Source: CAYRZL01 sp964428795 (GTDB lineage: Bacteria; Bacillota; Clostridia; Lachnospirales; Lachnospiraceae). From it: a stretch of DNA of 58,785 nucleotides. Positions 9,142 through 17,948 of the stretch are shown in pieces. The translations under genes and the position numbers were made by a program. Within the stretch, counting starts at the first letter, position 1; each line of letters begins with the position of its first letter. The notes under the pieces were generated by a model. The model ran no database searches and was not told where the DNA came from. It was given only the letters and a program-made list of their open reading frames with translations. The stretch lies in the NCBI GenBank assembly GCA_964428795.1, contig CAYRZL010000007.1, positions 1-58,785 of the forward strand, in the 5' to 3' direction.

Positions 9142-9187
9142 AAGAAAAAAAGGGATGTCCCCGGGCACTCTGTCCCTGAAACATCCC
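9142..9187 (-). terminator. Terminator of the iron ABC operon
   Basis: On the minus strand GGGATGT pairs with ACATCCC (9152-9158 with 9181-9187) with an inner G/C-rich stem, followed by seven T. It closes the ABC uptake operon and lies 57 bp before the VWA gene start. Confidence 0.85.
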
Positions 9188-9210
9188 CGCTCTGCTTCTA
9201 TTTCTCTTCA

Positions 9211-10302
9211 TTATCCGGCTATTCTTTTTTCTGCCAGTCTGATCAGCTCCGCCAGCCGCCTGTTTCCGCTTCCCACGGGCACATCGCAGACAATGACCTC
9301 TTTGCAGCGGTTCATCACCTTCACCGCCTGTTCAAAGGTCTCCTGACTGATATCGCAGAAAGGCTCTTCTGTAACTATTTCTGCCGCCAGCAATTTTGCA
9401 AGCCGGTAGTCCACGTCATTGGTATACAAAATACCTGCCGCAAAGGGACGGTTTTCTTTCTGCAATCTGCGGTAAACCGGGATTCCGCTGCCGCATCCCG
9501 ATATGACAAACACCTCCGGTTCCCCTTTCGGCTTTGGCAGCTCGATACTGCCAAACATGGGATCGAAAAATCCGTTATCAATATCATAGAGCTCCCGGAT
9601 CATCGTCTCATCAAAAATCTCCTCCGGTGTCCCGTATCTGGATATCACGTCTCCCCTGACACAGATGATCTTATCCGCCACCTTTTGAGCCAGGTCGATC
9701 TCATGCAGAGACATAATGACTGTGATCTGCTTTTCCTTTGCCATGGATCTCAGAGTAGAAAGCAATTCCAGCTTATGTCTGATATCCAGAAAAGACGTAG
9801 GCTCGTCCAGAATGATGATCTCCGGCTCCTGGCAAATGGCTCTCGCCAGCAAAATACGCTGTCTTTGTCCATCACTGATCGCATCAAAATCACGATTGCC
9901 AAGCTCTTTTGCATGAACAGCCTCCATGGCAGCGTCTACCTTATCCTCATCTTCTCTGGTAAGAACGCCCAGACGACCCGTATATGGATAACGCCCTGTG
10001 GCTACCACGTCATGACAGGTCATAAGCTCCGGCTTCATTCGCTCGGTAAGCACCACCGCCATCTGCGTGGACAGCTCTTTATAGGACAGTTCCTTTAACT
10101 TTCTGCTGTCTAAATATACCGTACCGGCTATCATCTGAAGCTGTCTTGTTATACTTTTTAAAATCGTAGATTTCCCGGAACCATTTGGTCCGATCAGCGT
10201 AACGATCTCACCCTTTTCAATCCCGATATTGATATCATGAATCAACGTCACCCTATTATAACCAACACTCAGATCTCTGGTCTGAAAATAAAAATCACTC
10301 AT
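9211..10302 (-). CDS. Iron/heme-type ABC transporter ATP-binding protein
   Basis: FecE/FepC-type ATPase with Walker A GPNGSGKST (38-46), signature ISDGQRQR, Walker B IIILDEP and the FLD D-loop. The ABC domain ends near residue 250. A further 110 residues form a separate Rossmann-like domain (VFVISGCGSGIPVYRRL, then VIVCDVPVGSG) not found in the Escherichia coli homologue; its role is unknown to me. Its start overlaps the stop of the permease gene by one base, so the subunits are translationally coupled. Substrate class (ferric siderophore, heme or cobalamin) is inferred from the NEAT-like protein in the operon. Confidence 0.92.
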   Translation of the reverse strand: MSDFYFQTRDLSVGYNRVTLIHDINIGIEKGEIVTLIGPNGSGKSTILKSITRQLQMIAGTVYLDSRKLKELSYKELSTQMAVVLTERMKPELMTCHDVVATGRYPYTGRLGVLTREDEDKVDAAMEAVHAKELGNRDFDAISDGQRQRILLARAICQEPEIIILDEPTSFLDIRHKLELLSTLRSMAKEKQITVIMSLHEIDLAQKVADKIICVRGDVISRYGTPEEIFDETMIRELYDIDNGFFDPMFGSIELPKPKGEPEVFVISGCGSGIPVYRRLQKENRPFAAGILYTNDVDYRLAKLLAAEIVTEEPFCDISQETFEQAVKVMNRCKEVIVCDVPVGSGNRRLAELIRLAEKRIAG

Positions 10303-11375
10303 CAGCGCCGTCCTTTCTGCCGATTGATCAGCATGGCGATGACCACCGGCGCACCAAAAATAGAAGTTACGGTACTGATATTCAGCTCCAGCGGAGCGAA
10401 AGCCAGTCTTGCAATCAGATCACTGCCCATACAGAACACCGCACCACCTAAAAACACTGCCGGAATAACCACCAGAGGCTTTGATGTTTTCAATCCCATC
10501 TTTACCAGATGAGGCACCGCAATACCCACAAAAGAAATGGGACCTGCAAATGCGGTCACACACCCCGATAAAATACTGGAAAGGAGGATCAAAGCGATGC
10601 GGAACAGCTTAATGTTTACCCCCATACTCTGAGCGTAGGACTCTCCCAACTGATAGGCTCCGATGGGCTTTGACATCAAAAAGGAAAGCACCGCGGAAAC
10701 ACCCACCACAATAACCGCCACCTGCACATCGCTCCAGCTCATGCCGGAAAAGCTGCCCAGAGACCACCCATGCAGATTGATAATATCGGAATCTTCCGCA
10801 AACGTGACCACGAAATCCGTCACTGCCGAACAGATATATCCGATCATGATACCTGCCACCAGAAGCACTGCCATATGTTTTATCTTTCTGGAGACAAGCA
10901 GAATAAATCCCATGGATAACAGTGATCCGACAAATGCCGCGATCACCAGCGTGTAGGAGGACACTGCCTGAAAATACTGCAAAAAGATGATCATCGTCAA
11001 TGCCACTACCATTTTTGCACCGGAGGAAATACCAAGCACGAAGGGACCTGCGATGGGGTTTCCAAAGAAGGTCTGAAGCAAAAATCCGGACAGGGACAAT
11101 GCTCCTCCTAAGATAGCTGCCATGAAAATACGGGGCAGACGAATTTTCCACACAATATTATACTGCGTGGAATCTCCTGCTCTTCGAAACAGAATTTCCA
11201 GAATCTCTCTCACCGATATATGAACACTCCCCAAATTGATATTCAACACGATGATAATACAAAATGCGATTGCCAGCACCGCAAACACCATGGTAAATCT
11301 GGAACGCCGCTTAAAATTTTCCCAGTGAAACGTATTCTGTTCTACCTCTTGCGCCTTTTTATTACCCAATGTCAT
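10302..11375 (-). CDS. FecCD-type ABC transporter permease
   Basis: A 357-residue inner-membrane permease with about ten hydrophobic helices. Family signatures include RLPRIFMAAILGGALSLSG, the NPIAGPFVLGISSGA segment and a late FVGIAVPHLVK that contacts the ATPase. It imports iron chelates or related metallo-compounds together with the ATPase (downstream, 1-base overlap) and the binding lipoprotein (38 bp upstream). AAAGGGGA provides the ribosome site. Confidence 0.95.
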   Translation of the reverse strand: MTLGNKKAQEVEQNTFHWENFKRRSRFTMVFAVLAIAFCIIIVLNINLGSVHISVREILEILFRRAGDSTQYNIVWKIRLPRIFMAAILGGALSLSGFLLQTFFGNPIAGPFVLGISSGAKMVVALTMIIFLQYFQAVSSYTLVIAAFVGSLLSMGFILLVSRKIKHMAVLLVAGIMIGYICSAVTDFVVTFAEDSDIINLHGWSLGSFSGMSWSDVQVAVIVVGVSAVLSFLMSKPIGAYQLGESYAQSMGVNIKLFRIALILLSSILSGCVTAFAGPISFVGIAVPHLVKMGLKTSKPLVVIPAVFLGGAVFCMGSDLIARLAFAPLELNISTVTSIFGAPVVIAMLINRQKGRR

Positions 11376-11413
11376 TCCCCTTTGTTTTCCGAAAGCTGCT
11401 TACTGTTACATTT

Positions 11414-12679
11414 TTAATGAATCCTGTACAGGAATGTCATACCACTGTCATCCCCATCTGTCAGCATATGATGAAAATCAGAAATCATATTGCCAACGAT
11501 ATCCGTAGCCTGATACATATATTTTCCGGTCACCCACACGTTATCCTCCTTTACCGCCTTGAAATCCGCAAACAGCTCACTTTTTGCCATCAGCTCATCC
11601 ACACTTTTCAGCTCACTGTCAATGGAGGAGTTATATATCAGATAATCCGCATTTACTGCGGCATCATAAAATTCTTCCATACTCAGAGAAACAGACGTCC
11701 TGCTTGAATCCGGATCGATCGGGCTGTCAAATATATATCTGCCTCCTGCAATCTCGATCATGGTAGCAATATAATCCGTCGTCTCCCGCACGACCACCGT
11801 ACCATCGGTACTTACATAGAAAAAGGCAACGGTTTTTTCCGTATTTTCAAAGCCTTTCAGCTCTTCAATGATCTTCGCCTGATCCCCAAAAAATGCATCC
11901 GCCTCATCCTCTTTGTTCAGCATTGCACCGTAAAACCTGATCCACTCGGTGCGCCCCAGCGGATGAGACTCATAGCTGGAATAATCGATGAGCGCCGGAA
12001 TATCCAGATCCTCGATCATCTCCTTTACCTTTGGAGAATGCAGGATCATTGTAGATTCGATTGCCAGATCGCAGTCCTCATCAATCATCAGCTCATAATC
12101 CGGCTCATCATATTTTCCCGCAAATAAAATATCTCCGTTTTCCATAGCGGTTACCGCATTCTCAATGTACCAGCCGGAAGAAGCCGTACCGGACAGCCGA
12201 ATGTGATCCAGCGCATCCAGTGAATCAAACAAAGACATTGCCGCCGTTGCTGCCAGATATATACGATCCAGCGGCTGCTGCAATACGACCACATTCTCAT
12301 TCAGTGCATCCGGCGCTTCTTTTCCCTCCGGTACGATCAGATACCGGGTACCGTCGGAAATTTCCAACAGCTTATATCCGTCGTTATAATAAAACACCTG
12401 AAACTGCGTGGCATAGGTCAAAGGCATCACCGATTCACAGGTTAATCCTTCTATCTGGGGTGCGTCCGCTGTCGTCACGTCTGCATTTGCAGACTCCTCT
12501 CCCGATGCCCCATCCGCTGTATTCTCTGTCTGTGTTTTGTCTGCTTCCTGCTGCGCAGAAACGTCAGGATTTGAATCCTCTCCGGCAGCCGGATCACTCC
12601 CGCAGGCCGCCATAGCGAGGATCATCGCTCCGCTCAGCAGGATTGCCATTATGCGCATACTGATTGATTTCTTTTTCAT
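11414..12679 (-). CDS. ABC transporter substrate-binding lipoprotein
   Basis: A 421-residue class III binding protein. A lipoprotein signal peptide (MKKKSISMRI, hydrophobic stretch) ends in a lipobox with Cys26, followed by a low-complexity acidic linker (to about 70). The two lobes show KYDEPDYELMIDEDCDLAIES and IEIAGGRYIFDS, as in iron-complex binding proteins. It would hand substrate to the FecCD permease encoded next. Its first lobe is clearly related to the C-terminal part of the upstream NEAT-like protein: both have LIVPE, VVLQQP/IIVQRP, FAGxYDEP and a final EWI-xx-Y. Confidence 0.92.
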   Translation of the reverse strand: MKKKSISMRIMAILLSGAMILAMAACGSDPAAGEDSNPDVSAQQEADKTQTENTADGASGEESANADVTTADAPQIEGLTCESVMPLTYATQFQVFYYNDGYKLLEISDGTRYLIVPEGKEAPDALNENVVVLQQPLDRIYLAATAAMSLFDSLDALDHIRLSGTASSGWYIENAVTAMENGDILFAGKYDEPDYELMIDEDCDLAIESTMILHSPKVKEMIEDLDIPALIDYSSYESHPLGRTEWIRFYGAMLNKEDEADAFFGDQAKIIEELKGFENTEKTVAFFYVSTDGTVVVRETTDYIATMIEIAGGRYIFDSPIDPDSSRTSVSLSMEEFYDAAVNADYLIYNSSIDSELKSVDELMAKSELFADFKAVKEDNVWVTGKYMYQATDIVGNMISDFHHMLTDGDDSGMTFLYRIH

Positions 12680-12693
12680 TCTGTTTTCCTCTT

Positions 12694-14106
12694 CTATAAT
12701 ACGCCAAACAGCGCCTCATAAACCGTTATCCACTCCACCTGAGCAGCGCCTTCTTCCTCCTGCATGGAGCGGTCAACAATGACCGGAATGTCAAGGAGCG
12801 CCATCTGCTCTGTCAGCTCCTTCAAAAGCTCATACTGCTCTTCCGGCGTCATTGCTCCTGTGTCCGCCGCATCTCCCTCTTTTGGAAACATTACAAGCAG
12901 ATCGGATGGCATGATCATCATATCCACTGCGGATTTGATCAGCACTTTCTTTTCCGGTTCATCATAGGTGCCTGCAAAGACAACGGTCCCGTCCTTCAAT
13001 GCGGAAAGAATGTCCTCATTTTTGCAGGTCTTTTTATCCAAACCGACTGCTGCGATTTTATCCAACATACCGATCTGTTCCATTGTATCGATCACCTGCT
13101 CACAAGCCGCATATGCTTTTTCAACCGGCCGCTGTACAATGATAACATCCTTTTCCAGTCCGGCAGGAATCTCAGCATTCTCCGGTACGATCAGATATTT
13201 AACCACATTGCCAAGATAAAGCTGCGCAGTGCGCTCCTGCGGGCTGATCTTATCCGTCTCGCCGGCTTTTTCCTCCGGCATCTGACTCAATTCCATATCA
13301 CTGCCCCCGGCATCTCTTGTCGTATCGGAGGTCATATCAATCTCCAGCAATGTAATACCGCCCTCGTACCGGTAAATCCTGAAGTATTCTGCATGTTCCG
13401 GTGTCACTTCATCCTCATATTCCATGCCTGCGATCACCGGAGCCACATCATCCAGTTTTAAGTTTCCGGTGGATATTATACTGTTCTCTCTTGGCGGATT
13501 CTCCGGATCGACGCTCTCCACCGCCTGTGTGCCTGCCGCAGCAACCAGATAAATGTAGATCGTATATGTCACCTCATGCGCCTGCGACATTGCAGTAGTC
13601 ATACCGATAATACTGTTGTTCCTGTTCAGCTCTACCGGAATGGTTACCGTGGATCCTCCATCCTCATGACTGGTGTCGTAGGTATCTCCGTCCGCCTTTA
13701 CATATCCATATTTAGAACTGCTGAAACGAATATCAGCATATGTCTGTCCGTTTTTCACTGTAATCCCGGTGCAGGTGATACTGACCTTCCCCGTACCCCC
13801 TGACCAGGAAAAGCCATCCGGTGTATACACACCGTCTTCCAGTGTAGTAGAACTGTCTATTCTGTCGGTGGACTGATTCAGATCAGATCCGTCTTCTGAT
13901 CTCTGCTCCAGAATTTTAGCTATTATGGTGGTAATGCCGAAATTTGCAACTCCGGTGATGGCAGCATAATTTCCGTCCTCCGGTGCGGCAGATGCCGATT
14001 CCGCCTCCGTCTCATCCTCCCCATCAGCAAACGTCGTGGCAGACGGTACTACTGCCAGCATAGCTGCCAGAAACAATGCAAGAAATCTCTTCAAATTTCC
14101 TTTCAT
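12694..14106 (-). CDS. NEAT-like iron-transport-associated protein with a half substrate-binding domain
   Basis: A 470-residue exported protein. The start is the ATG eight bases after AAGGA; it gives a signal peptide cleaved near residue 28. Residues about 88-200 form a NEAT-like domain (DGVYTPDGFSWSGGTGKV, the FSSSKYGYVKADG strand with tyrosine, and a final YTIYIYL), the fold used for heme capture. Residues about 235-470 match only the first lobe of the binding protein encoded 14 bp downstream and stop at WITVYEALFGVL, where that lobe normally ends. I see no wall-sorting signal. It is the first gene of the uptake operon and probably receives or presents heme or iron. Confidence 0.8.
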   Translation of the reverse strand: MKGNLKRFLALFLAAMLAVVPSATTFADGEDETEAESASAAPEDGNYAAITGVANFGITTIIAKILEQRSEDGSDLNQSTDRIDSSTTLEDGVYTPDGFSWSGGTGKVSITCTGITVKNGQTYADIRFSSSKYGYVKADGDTYDTSHEDGGSTVTIPVELNRNNSIIGMTTAMSQAHEVTYTIYIYLVAAAGTQAVESVDPENPPRENSIISTGNLKLDDVAPVIAGMEYEDEVTPEHAEYFRIYRYEGGITLLEIDMTSDTTRDAGGSDMELSQMPEEKAGETDKISPQERTAQLYLGNVVKYLIVPENAEIPAGLEKDVIIVQRPVEKAYAACEQVIDTMEQIGMLDKIAAVGLDKKTCKNEDILSALKDGTVVFAGTYDEPEKKVLIKSAVDMMIMPSDLLVMFPKEGDAADTGAMTPEEQYELLKELTEQMALLDIPVIVDRSMQEEEGAAQVEWITVYEALFGVL

Positions 14107-14176
14107 ACACATTTTCCTTCTTTCTTTGACTCTGCCGATTGTTGTTTCTTTCTTTATGTACAAACACGTTTTCTGT

Positions 14177-14216
14177 AAATAAAAAGCGTCTGCTTCCTCT
14201 TCAGAAAGCAGACGCC
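14177..14216 (-). terminator. Terminator downstream of aroE
   Basis: GGCGTCTGCTT pairs with AAGCAGACGC across a short loop, followed on the minus strand by TTTTTATTT. It lies between aroE and the NEAT-like gene; if the uptake operon promoter lies upstream of it, it would act as an attenuator. Confidence 0.8.
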
Positions 14217-14361
14217 ACTACTTCACACAAACATTTCGATCCATAATAATGAATTGCTTTCTTTTCGGAAGCGTGTTATATTTCACCTAATCGATACTAT
14301 CTTATCAGAATTTTCTTATAAAAACTGGTAATATTTTTTGATGTTTGTCAGTTTTTTAGGA

Positions 14362-14380
14362 GACTATCTCAATCATTATG
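14362..14380. promoter_or_regulatory. Possible Fur box
   Basis: The 19-base sequence GACTATCTCAATCATTATG matches the classical Fur box at 13 of 19 positions. It lies just after aroE and 256 bp before the NEAT-like gene that begins the iron-type uptake operon. The distance is long and no clear promoter is tied to it, so this is tentative. Confidence 0.25.
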
Positions 14381-14387
14381 TTTTTTA

Positions 14388-15248
14388 TCATAATACTTCT
14401 TTTACCACATCAATGGGCATATCCTGTCCCGTCCACAGCTTAAATGCCGCTGCAGCCTGATAGAGCAGCATGCCAAGTCCGTTCATAGTCCTGCAGCCTT
14501 TTTTCTTTGCCATAGCAAGAAGCGCTGTCTCCTCTGGTGAATAAATGACATCAAACACATTCAGTTCCGGATACAGATAGCTTTCATCCGGAATCAGGCA
14601 CATACCTTCCAGCTTGCCCATACCCACGTTTGTGGCATTGCAGAGTAATACACTCTCTGAAATCTCCCGCTTTAACGCCTCTTTATCTTCCAGATAATAG
14701 AATGCCGCTTTACACTCTGTCTGGCTGTTGATTTTTTCCACGTTTGCCTTTGCACGTTCTGCAAACGGATCGTCCCCGTTAAATATGGAGATTTCCTTTA
14801 CGCCGTCCAATGCAGCCTGCATACAGATCGCAGTAGCAGCTCCGCCGGAACCAAGCACCGTAATTTTCTTTCCGATAATATCCACTCCGGCATCCTTTAC
14901 TGCCTCCATAAATCCTGTTCCGTCGGTAACGGTCCCCTTCAAAACACCATTGTCATTGATGACCGTATTTACAGACTGACACAATCTGGATGCGTCGGAT
15001 ATCTCATCCAGCAAAGGAATAATGTCTGTTTTATATGGCATAGATACGTTCCATCCACGCACATTCATGGCTTTCAGACCCTTTACTACGTCTTCCAGTC
15101 CATCCGGCTGAAAATCAAATGCCAGATAAGCATAATCCAGTCCCAATGCCTCGAACGCTGTATTGTGCATCATCGGTGATTTGCTGTGTTTGATCGGCGT
15201 TGCGATCAGTCCGATCAGTTCTGTGTGTCCTGTAATTCTCTGCGGCAT
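14388..15248 (-). CDS. aroE: Shikimate dehydrogenase
   Basis: A 286-residue NAD(P)-dependent enzyme that reduces 3-dehydroshikimate in the aromatic amino-acid pathway. The N-terminal domain has GLIATPIKHSKSPMMHN and VSMPYK with the catalytic lysine; the Rossmann domain has VLGSGGAATA; the C-terminus has NGLGMLLYQAAAAFKLWTG. The ATG chosen has AGGAGG ten bases upstream; a 13-codon basic extension does not. The quinate/shikimate YdiB subtype is possible and cannot be excluded by eye. The gene follows trkA by 43 bp. Confidence 0.94.
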   Translation of the reverse strand: MPQRITGHTELIGLIATPIKHSKSPMMHNTAFEALGLDYAYLAFDFQPDGLEDVVKGLKAMNVRGWNVSMPYKTDIIPLLDEISDASRLCQSVNTVINDNGVLKGTVTDGTGFMEAVKDAGVDIIGKKITVLGSGGAATAICMQAALDGVKEISIFNGDDPFAERAKANVEKINSQTECKAAFYYLEDKEALKREISESVLLCNATNVGMGKLEGMCLIPDESYLYPELNVFDVIYSPEETALLAMAKKKGCRTMNGLGMLLYQAAAAFKLWTGQDMPIDVVKEVL

Positions 15249-15291
15249 ACTGTGTATCCTCCTGTTATTCTGTCTTTTTGTTGCCATGCTG

Positions 15292-15939
15292 CTAATCCAA
15301 AAACCTGTCCAAATCCCTGTTGCTTCCTATGACGTACAGCAGCATATCCCTGCTCAAATGTTCCGTAGGCGAAAACTGCATATGCATCTGTCCTCCCTGA
15401 CGGATTCCCACCACATTCAAACCATATTTTTTTCTGACATCCACTTCTGCCAGACTTTTGCCTACCCAGGCCAGGGGAACGGAAAATTCCACCAGACTGT
15501 AATCAGTAGAAAGTGCGATCCAATCGGTAAAATTCTGGGCTGTCAGATACTTTCCGATGCGTTCTCCCATTTCCTGCTCCGGAAATACGATCTGATCCAC
15601 ACCGATTTTTTCCAGTATCTTACCGTGGATGTCATTTTTTGCTCTTGCCACGATCATTCCGACGCCATGTTCCTTACACAGCATGGCAGTAACGATGCTG
15701 GCATCCATATGATCCACCATAGTGATAACTACGCCATCCACGTTTCCAAGTCCAAGATTTTCTATTGTCTCCGGCTCCGTCACATCTGCCGCCAGCGCAT
15801 AACTTACAGCAGGGGCAATCGCCTGAATCTTCTCCGCATTGCTGTCCACGATCACCACCTGGCATCCGTTCTCCTCCAGCGTTTTTGCAACACTCTGTCC
15901 AAATCGGTCTGCACCAAAAACCACATACTGTTTTTTCAT
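15292..15939 (-). CDS. trkA: Potassium uptake regulator, TrkA/KtrA family
   Basis: A 215-residue cytoplasmic RCK protein that gates a potassium channel-like transporter. An N-terminal nucleotide-binding fold (FGADRFGQSVAKTLEENGCQVVIVD) is followed by a C-terminal RCK_C domain (about 130-215, LAEVDVRKKYGLNVVGI). The single-RCK size is typical of Gram-positive KtrA. The start with GGAG upstream was preferred to a longer frame. The partner transporter gene trkH lies upstream, separated by a 195-bp region with two tandem palindromes. Confidence 0.93.
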   Translation of the reverse strand: MKKQYVVFGADRFGQSVAKTLEENGCQVVIVDSNAEKIQAIAPAVSYALAADVTEPETIENLGLGNVDGVVITMVDHMDASIVTAMLCKEHGVGMIVARAKNDIHGKILEKIGVDQIVFPEQEMGERIGKYLTAQNFTDWIALSTDYSLVEFSVPLAWVGKSLAEVDVRKKYGLNVVGIRQGGQMHMQFSPTEHLSRDMLLYVIGSNRDLDRFLD

Positions 15940-16028
15940 ACTATGCTCCAATCCTTTTGTCCCGATAAGCTTCACACTATTCCGGTCCTACGCAGATGCG
16001 GACTACCGTAAGGCTCATTATACCATGT

Positions 16029-16131
16029 TCACTAAATTCATGCTTCACCCCTGGCTTGCATTCATTAAGTGTCCAGGTATTACTCCCACTAAGCCCATGC
16101 TTCGCTTATCGCTTGCATGAGCTAAGTGGTC
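16029..16131. repeat. Two tandem related palindromes between trkH and trkA
   Basis: The first (about 16030-16071) pairs CACTAAATTCATGC with GCATTCATTAAGTG imperfectly. The second (16086-16129) pairs CCACTAAGC with GCTAAGTGG (one mismatch) around CATGC and GCATG. The two share ATGCTTC and GCTTGCAT. An AT palindrome (ATATTAT/ATAATAT, 16133-16149) follows over the trkH stop codon. They would form hairpins in the trkH-trkA transcript. Confidence 0.6.
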
Positions 16132-16134
16132 ATA

Positions 16135-17502
16135 TTATAACATAATATGCTCTTCCGGCAAAGAACGATTTATATTTTTTCTTCCCACTTTTCCGGCAAA
16201 CATCAGAGGAATGGTCACCGGACCGATACGTCCAAGATACATCAGCGCAATGACCACACACTTGCTCGCCTCATGCAGATTTGGTGTGACATCTGCGGTC
16301 AGACCTACCGTGGCGGTGGCGGATACCACTTCATACAGCAAATCTATCATAGGAATATCCGGTTCACAGAAAGATAATATCACAGCCCCTGCCAGCACCA
16401 GAACAATGGAAACTACCGTAATGGCAATCGCTGTCCGCACAACAGTGGGCGCAATCTTCCGCCTGAAGCATTCCGTGTCCTTCTTTCCTTTCAGTATTGA
16501 CCAGCAGGTGAGAAGAAGCACTGTAATGGCGACAGTTTTGACACCTCCGGCTGTTCCAACCGGAGAGCCGCCCACAAACATAAGGATACACCCGAACAAT
16601 TTGGACGCTTCCTGCAATCCTGACTGGGATATGGTATAAAATCCGGCTGTTCTGGTAGTCACAGACTGAAAAAATGCTGCCAGCCACTTTTGGGGCAGAC
16701 TAAAATTCCCCAAAGTTTCCGGATTTTGGCATTCTGCCGCAAAGAAAAATACGGTTCCGCCCACAAGTAAGATCACCGTGACCGTAAGCACGATTTTTGT
16801 GTGCAGCCGCAGCTCACGCAGCAAATATCCAAAACTCCGCCCGGATGTCACCGCTTTTTTCAGAAATCCGGTCACATCCTGCCACACCATAAAGCCAAGA
16901 CCACCCAGAATAACAAGTATGGCTGTGACAATATTCATCCATGGTTCTGCCACAAAACCGGCAAAGCCGGAATCTCCCAAAATATCCACCCCCGCATTGC
17001 AAAATGCGGACACAGAATGGAAAACGGAATACCAAATCCCCCGCAGAGGACCGTATTCCGGGATAAACCGAAACCCATAACAGACCGCACCGGCGCCCTC
17101 CACCACCAATGTAGCTCTCACCACATAGAGCAGCATACGCACCAGTCCGGTCATCGTATCCATATTAAAATGATTTTGCAGCACAACTCTCGCACTGACG
17201 GAAATCCGCTTTCCAATCAGCACCATAAACAGCATGGCACAGACAATGACGCCCCATCCTCCGATCTGAATCAGAAGCAGCAGTATAATCTTTCCAAAGA
17301 AAGAAAACTGCAGCGCGGGCACGACCGTCGTCAATCCGGTCACGCATACGCAGGTACAGGATGTAAATAAGGCATCAATAAATTTCAGACACTGCCCATT
17401 TGCATTTGCGATGGGCAGCATCAGAATCAATCCGCCCAATATGATCACACCAAAAAATCCCAGTGCCATAATCTGTGCGGCACCCCATCTTCGCTTTTTC
17501 AC
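16135..17502 (-). CDS. trkH: TrkH/KtrB family potassium uptake protein
   Basis: A 455-residue membrane protein with repeated membrane-pore-membrane units, importing potassium with the TrkA subunit. Selectivity-loop segments are visible (CVCVTGLTTV, VSAFCNAGVDI, GGSPVGTAGGVKT, ATATVGLTADVTP), and an RIGPVTIPLMF helix lies near the end. I chose a GTG start at 17502 because AGGTGAT lies at the right distance; the upstream GTG at 17511 has no site. It begins 31 bp after atpC and could be read from the ATP synthase transcript. Confidence 0.93.
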   Translation of the reverse strand: MKKRRWGAAQIMALGFFGVIILGGLILMLPIANANGQCLKFIDALFTSCTCVCVTGLTTVVPALQFSFFGKIILLLLIQIGGWGVIVCAMLFMVLIGKRISVSARVVLQNHFNMDTMTGLVRMLLYVVRATLVVEGAGAVCYGFRFIPEYGPLRGIWYSVFHSVSAFCNAGVDILGDSGFAGFVAEPWMNIVTAILVILGGLGFMVWQDVTGFLKKAVTSGRSFGYLLRELRLHTKIVLTVTVILLVGGTVFFFAAECQNPETLGNFSLPQKWLAAFFQSVTTRTAGFYTISQSGLQEASKLFGCILMFVGGSPVGTAGGVKTVAITVLLLTCWSILKGKKDTECFRRKIAPTVVRTAIAITVVSIVLVLAGAVILSFCEPDIPMIDLLYEVVSATATVGLTADVTPNLHEASKCVVIALMYLGRIGPVTIPLMFAGKVGRKNINRSLPEEHIML

Positions 17503-17533
17503 TGATATCACCTAATACTGCTGTTTCTATCAT

Positions 17534-17947
17534 TCAGTGATGATATTTATTTGCTTCCTTCAGCCTTGCCATTGCGCGGGCAAGAGAAGCCGCACTTCTG
17601 TGATACTCTGCCACGCTCAGCTTCTGACGAAGCTCCTCCTGGGCGCGCTCCTTCGCTTCCCTGGCGCGACGCACATCGATTTCCTCCGGTTTTTCCACCG
17701 TATCCACCAGAACCTCCGCACAGTTATCGGAATTAAACTCGATAAATCCTCTGCCACAGGCTCCGGTAATGATCTCTCCGGTCTCTGTCACGACACGAAT
17801 CTCGCCCTCCGTGACAGCATACACATATTCCTCATGATAGGCGAGAAGCTGTACCAGACCGTCCAGCGTTGGAAATGTAACAGATACCGCAGGACCATCA
17901 TAGAAAATACGGTCATATGCTATGATCTTTAACTGAAACGTATTCAT
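17534..17947 (-). CDS. atpC: ATP synthase F1 epsilon subunit
   Basis: A 137-residue central-stalk subunit. The N-terminal beta-sandwich (FQLKIIAYDRIFYDGPAVSVTFPT) is followed by a helical hairpin from about 88 (RRAREAKERAQEELRQ). The start ATG lies one base after the atpD stop. Last gene of atpBEFHAGDC. Confidence 0.95.
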   Translation of the reverse strand: MNTFQLKIIAYDRIFYDGPAVSVTFPTLDGLVQLLAYHEEYVYAVTEGEIRVVTETGEIITGACGRGFIEFNSDNCAEVLVDTVEKPEEIDVRRAREAKERAQEELRQKLSVAEYHRSAASLARAMARLKEANKYHH

Positions 17948-17948
17948 A

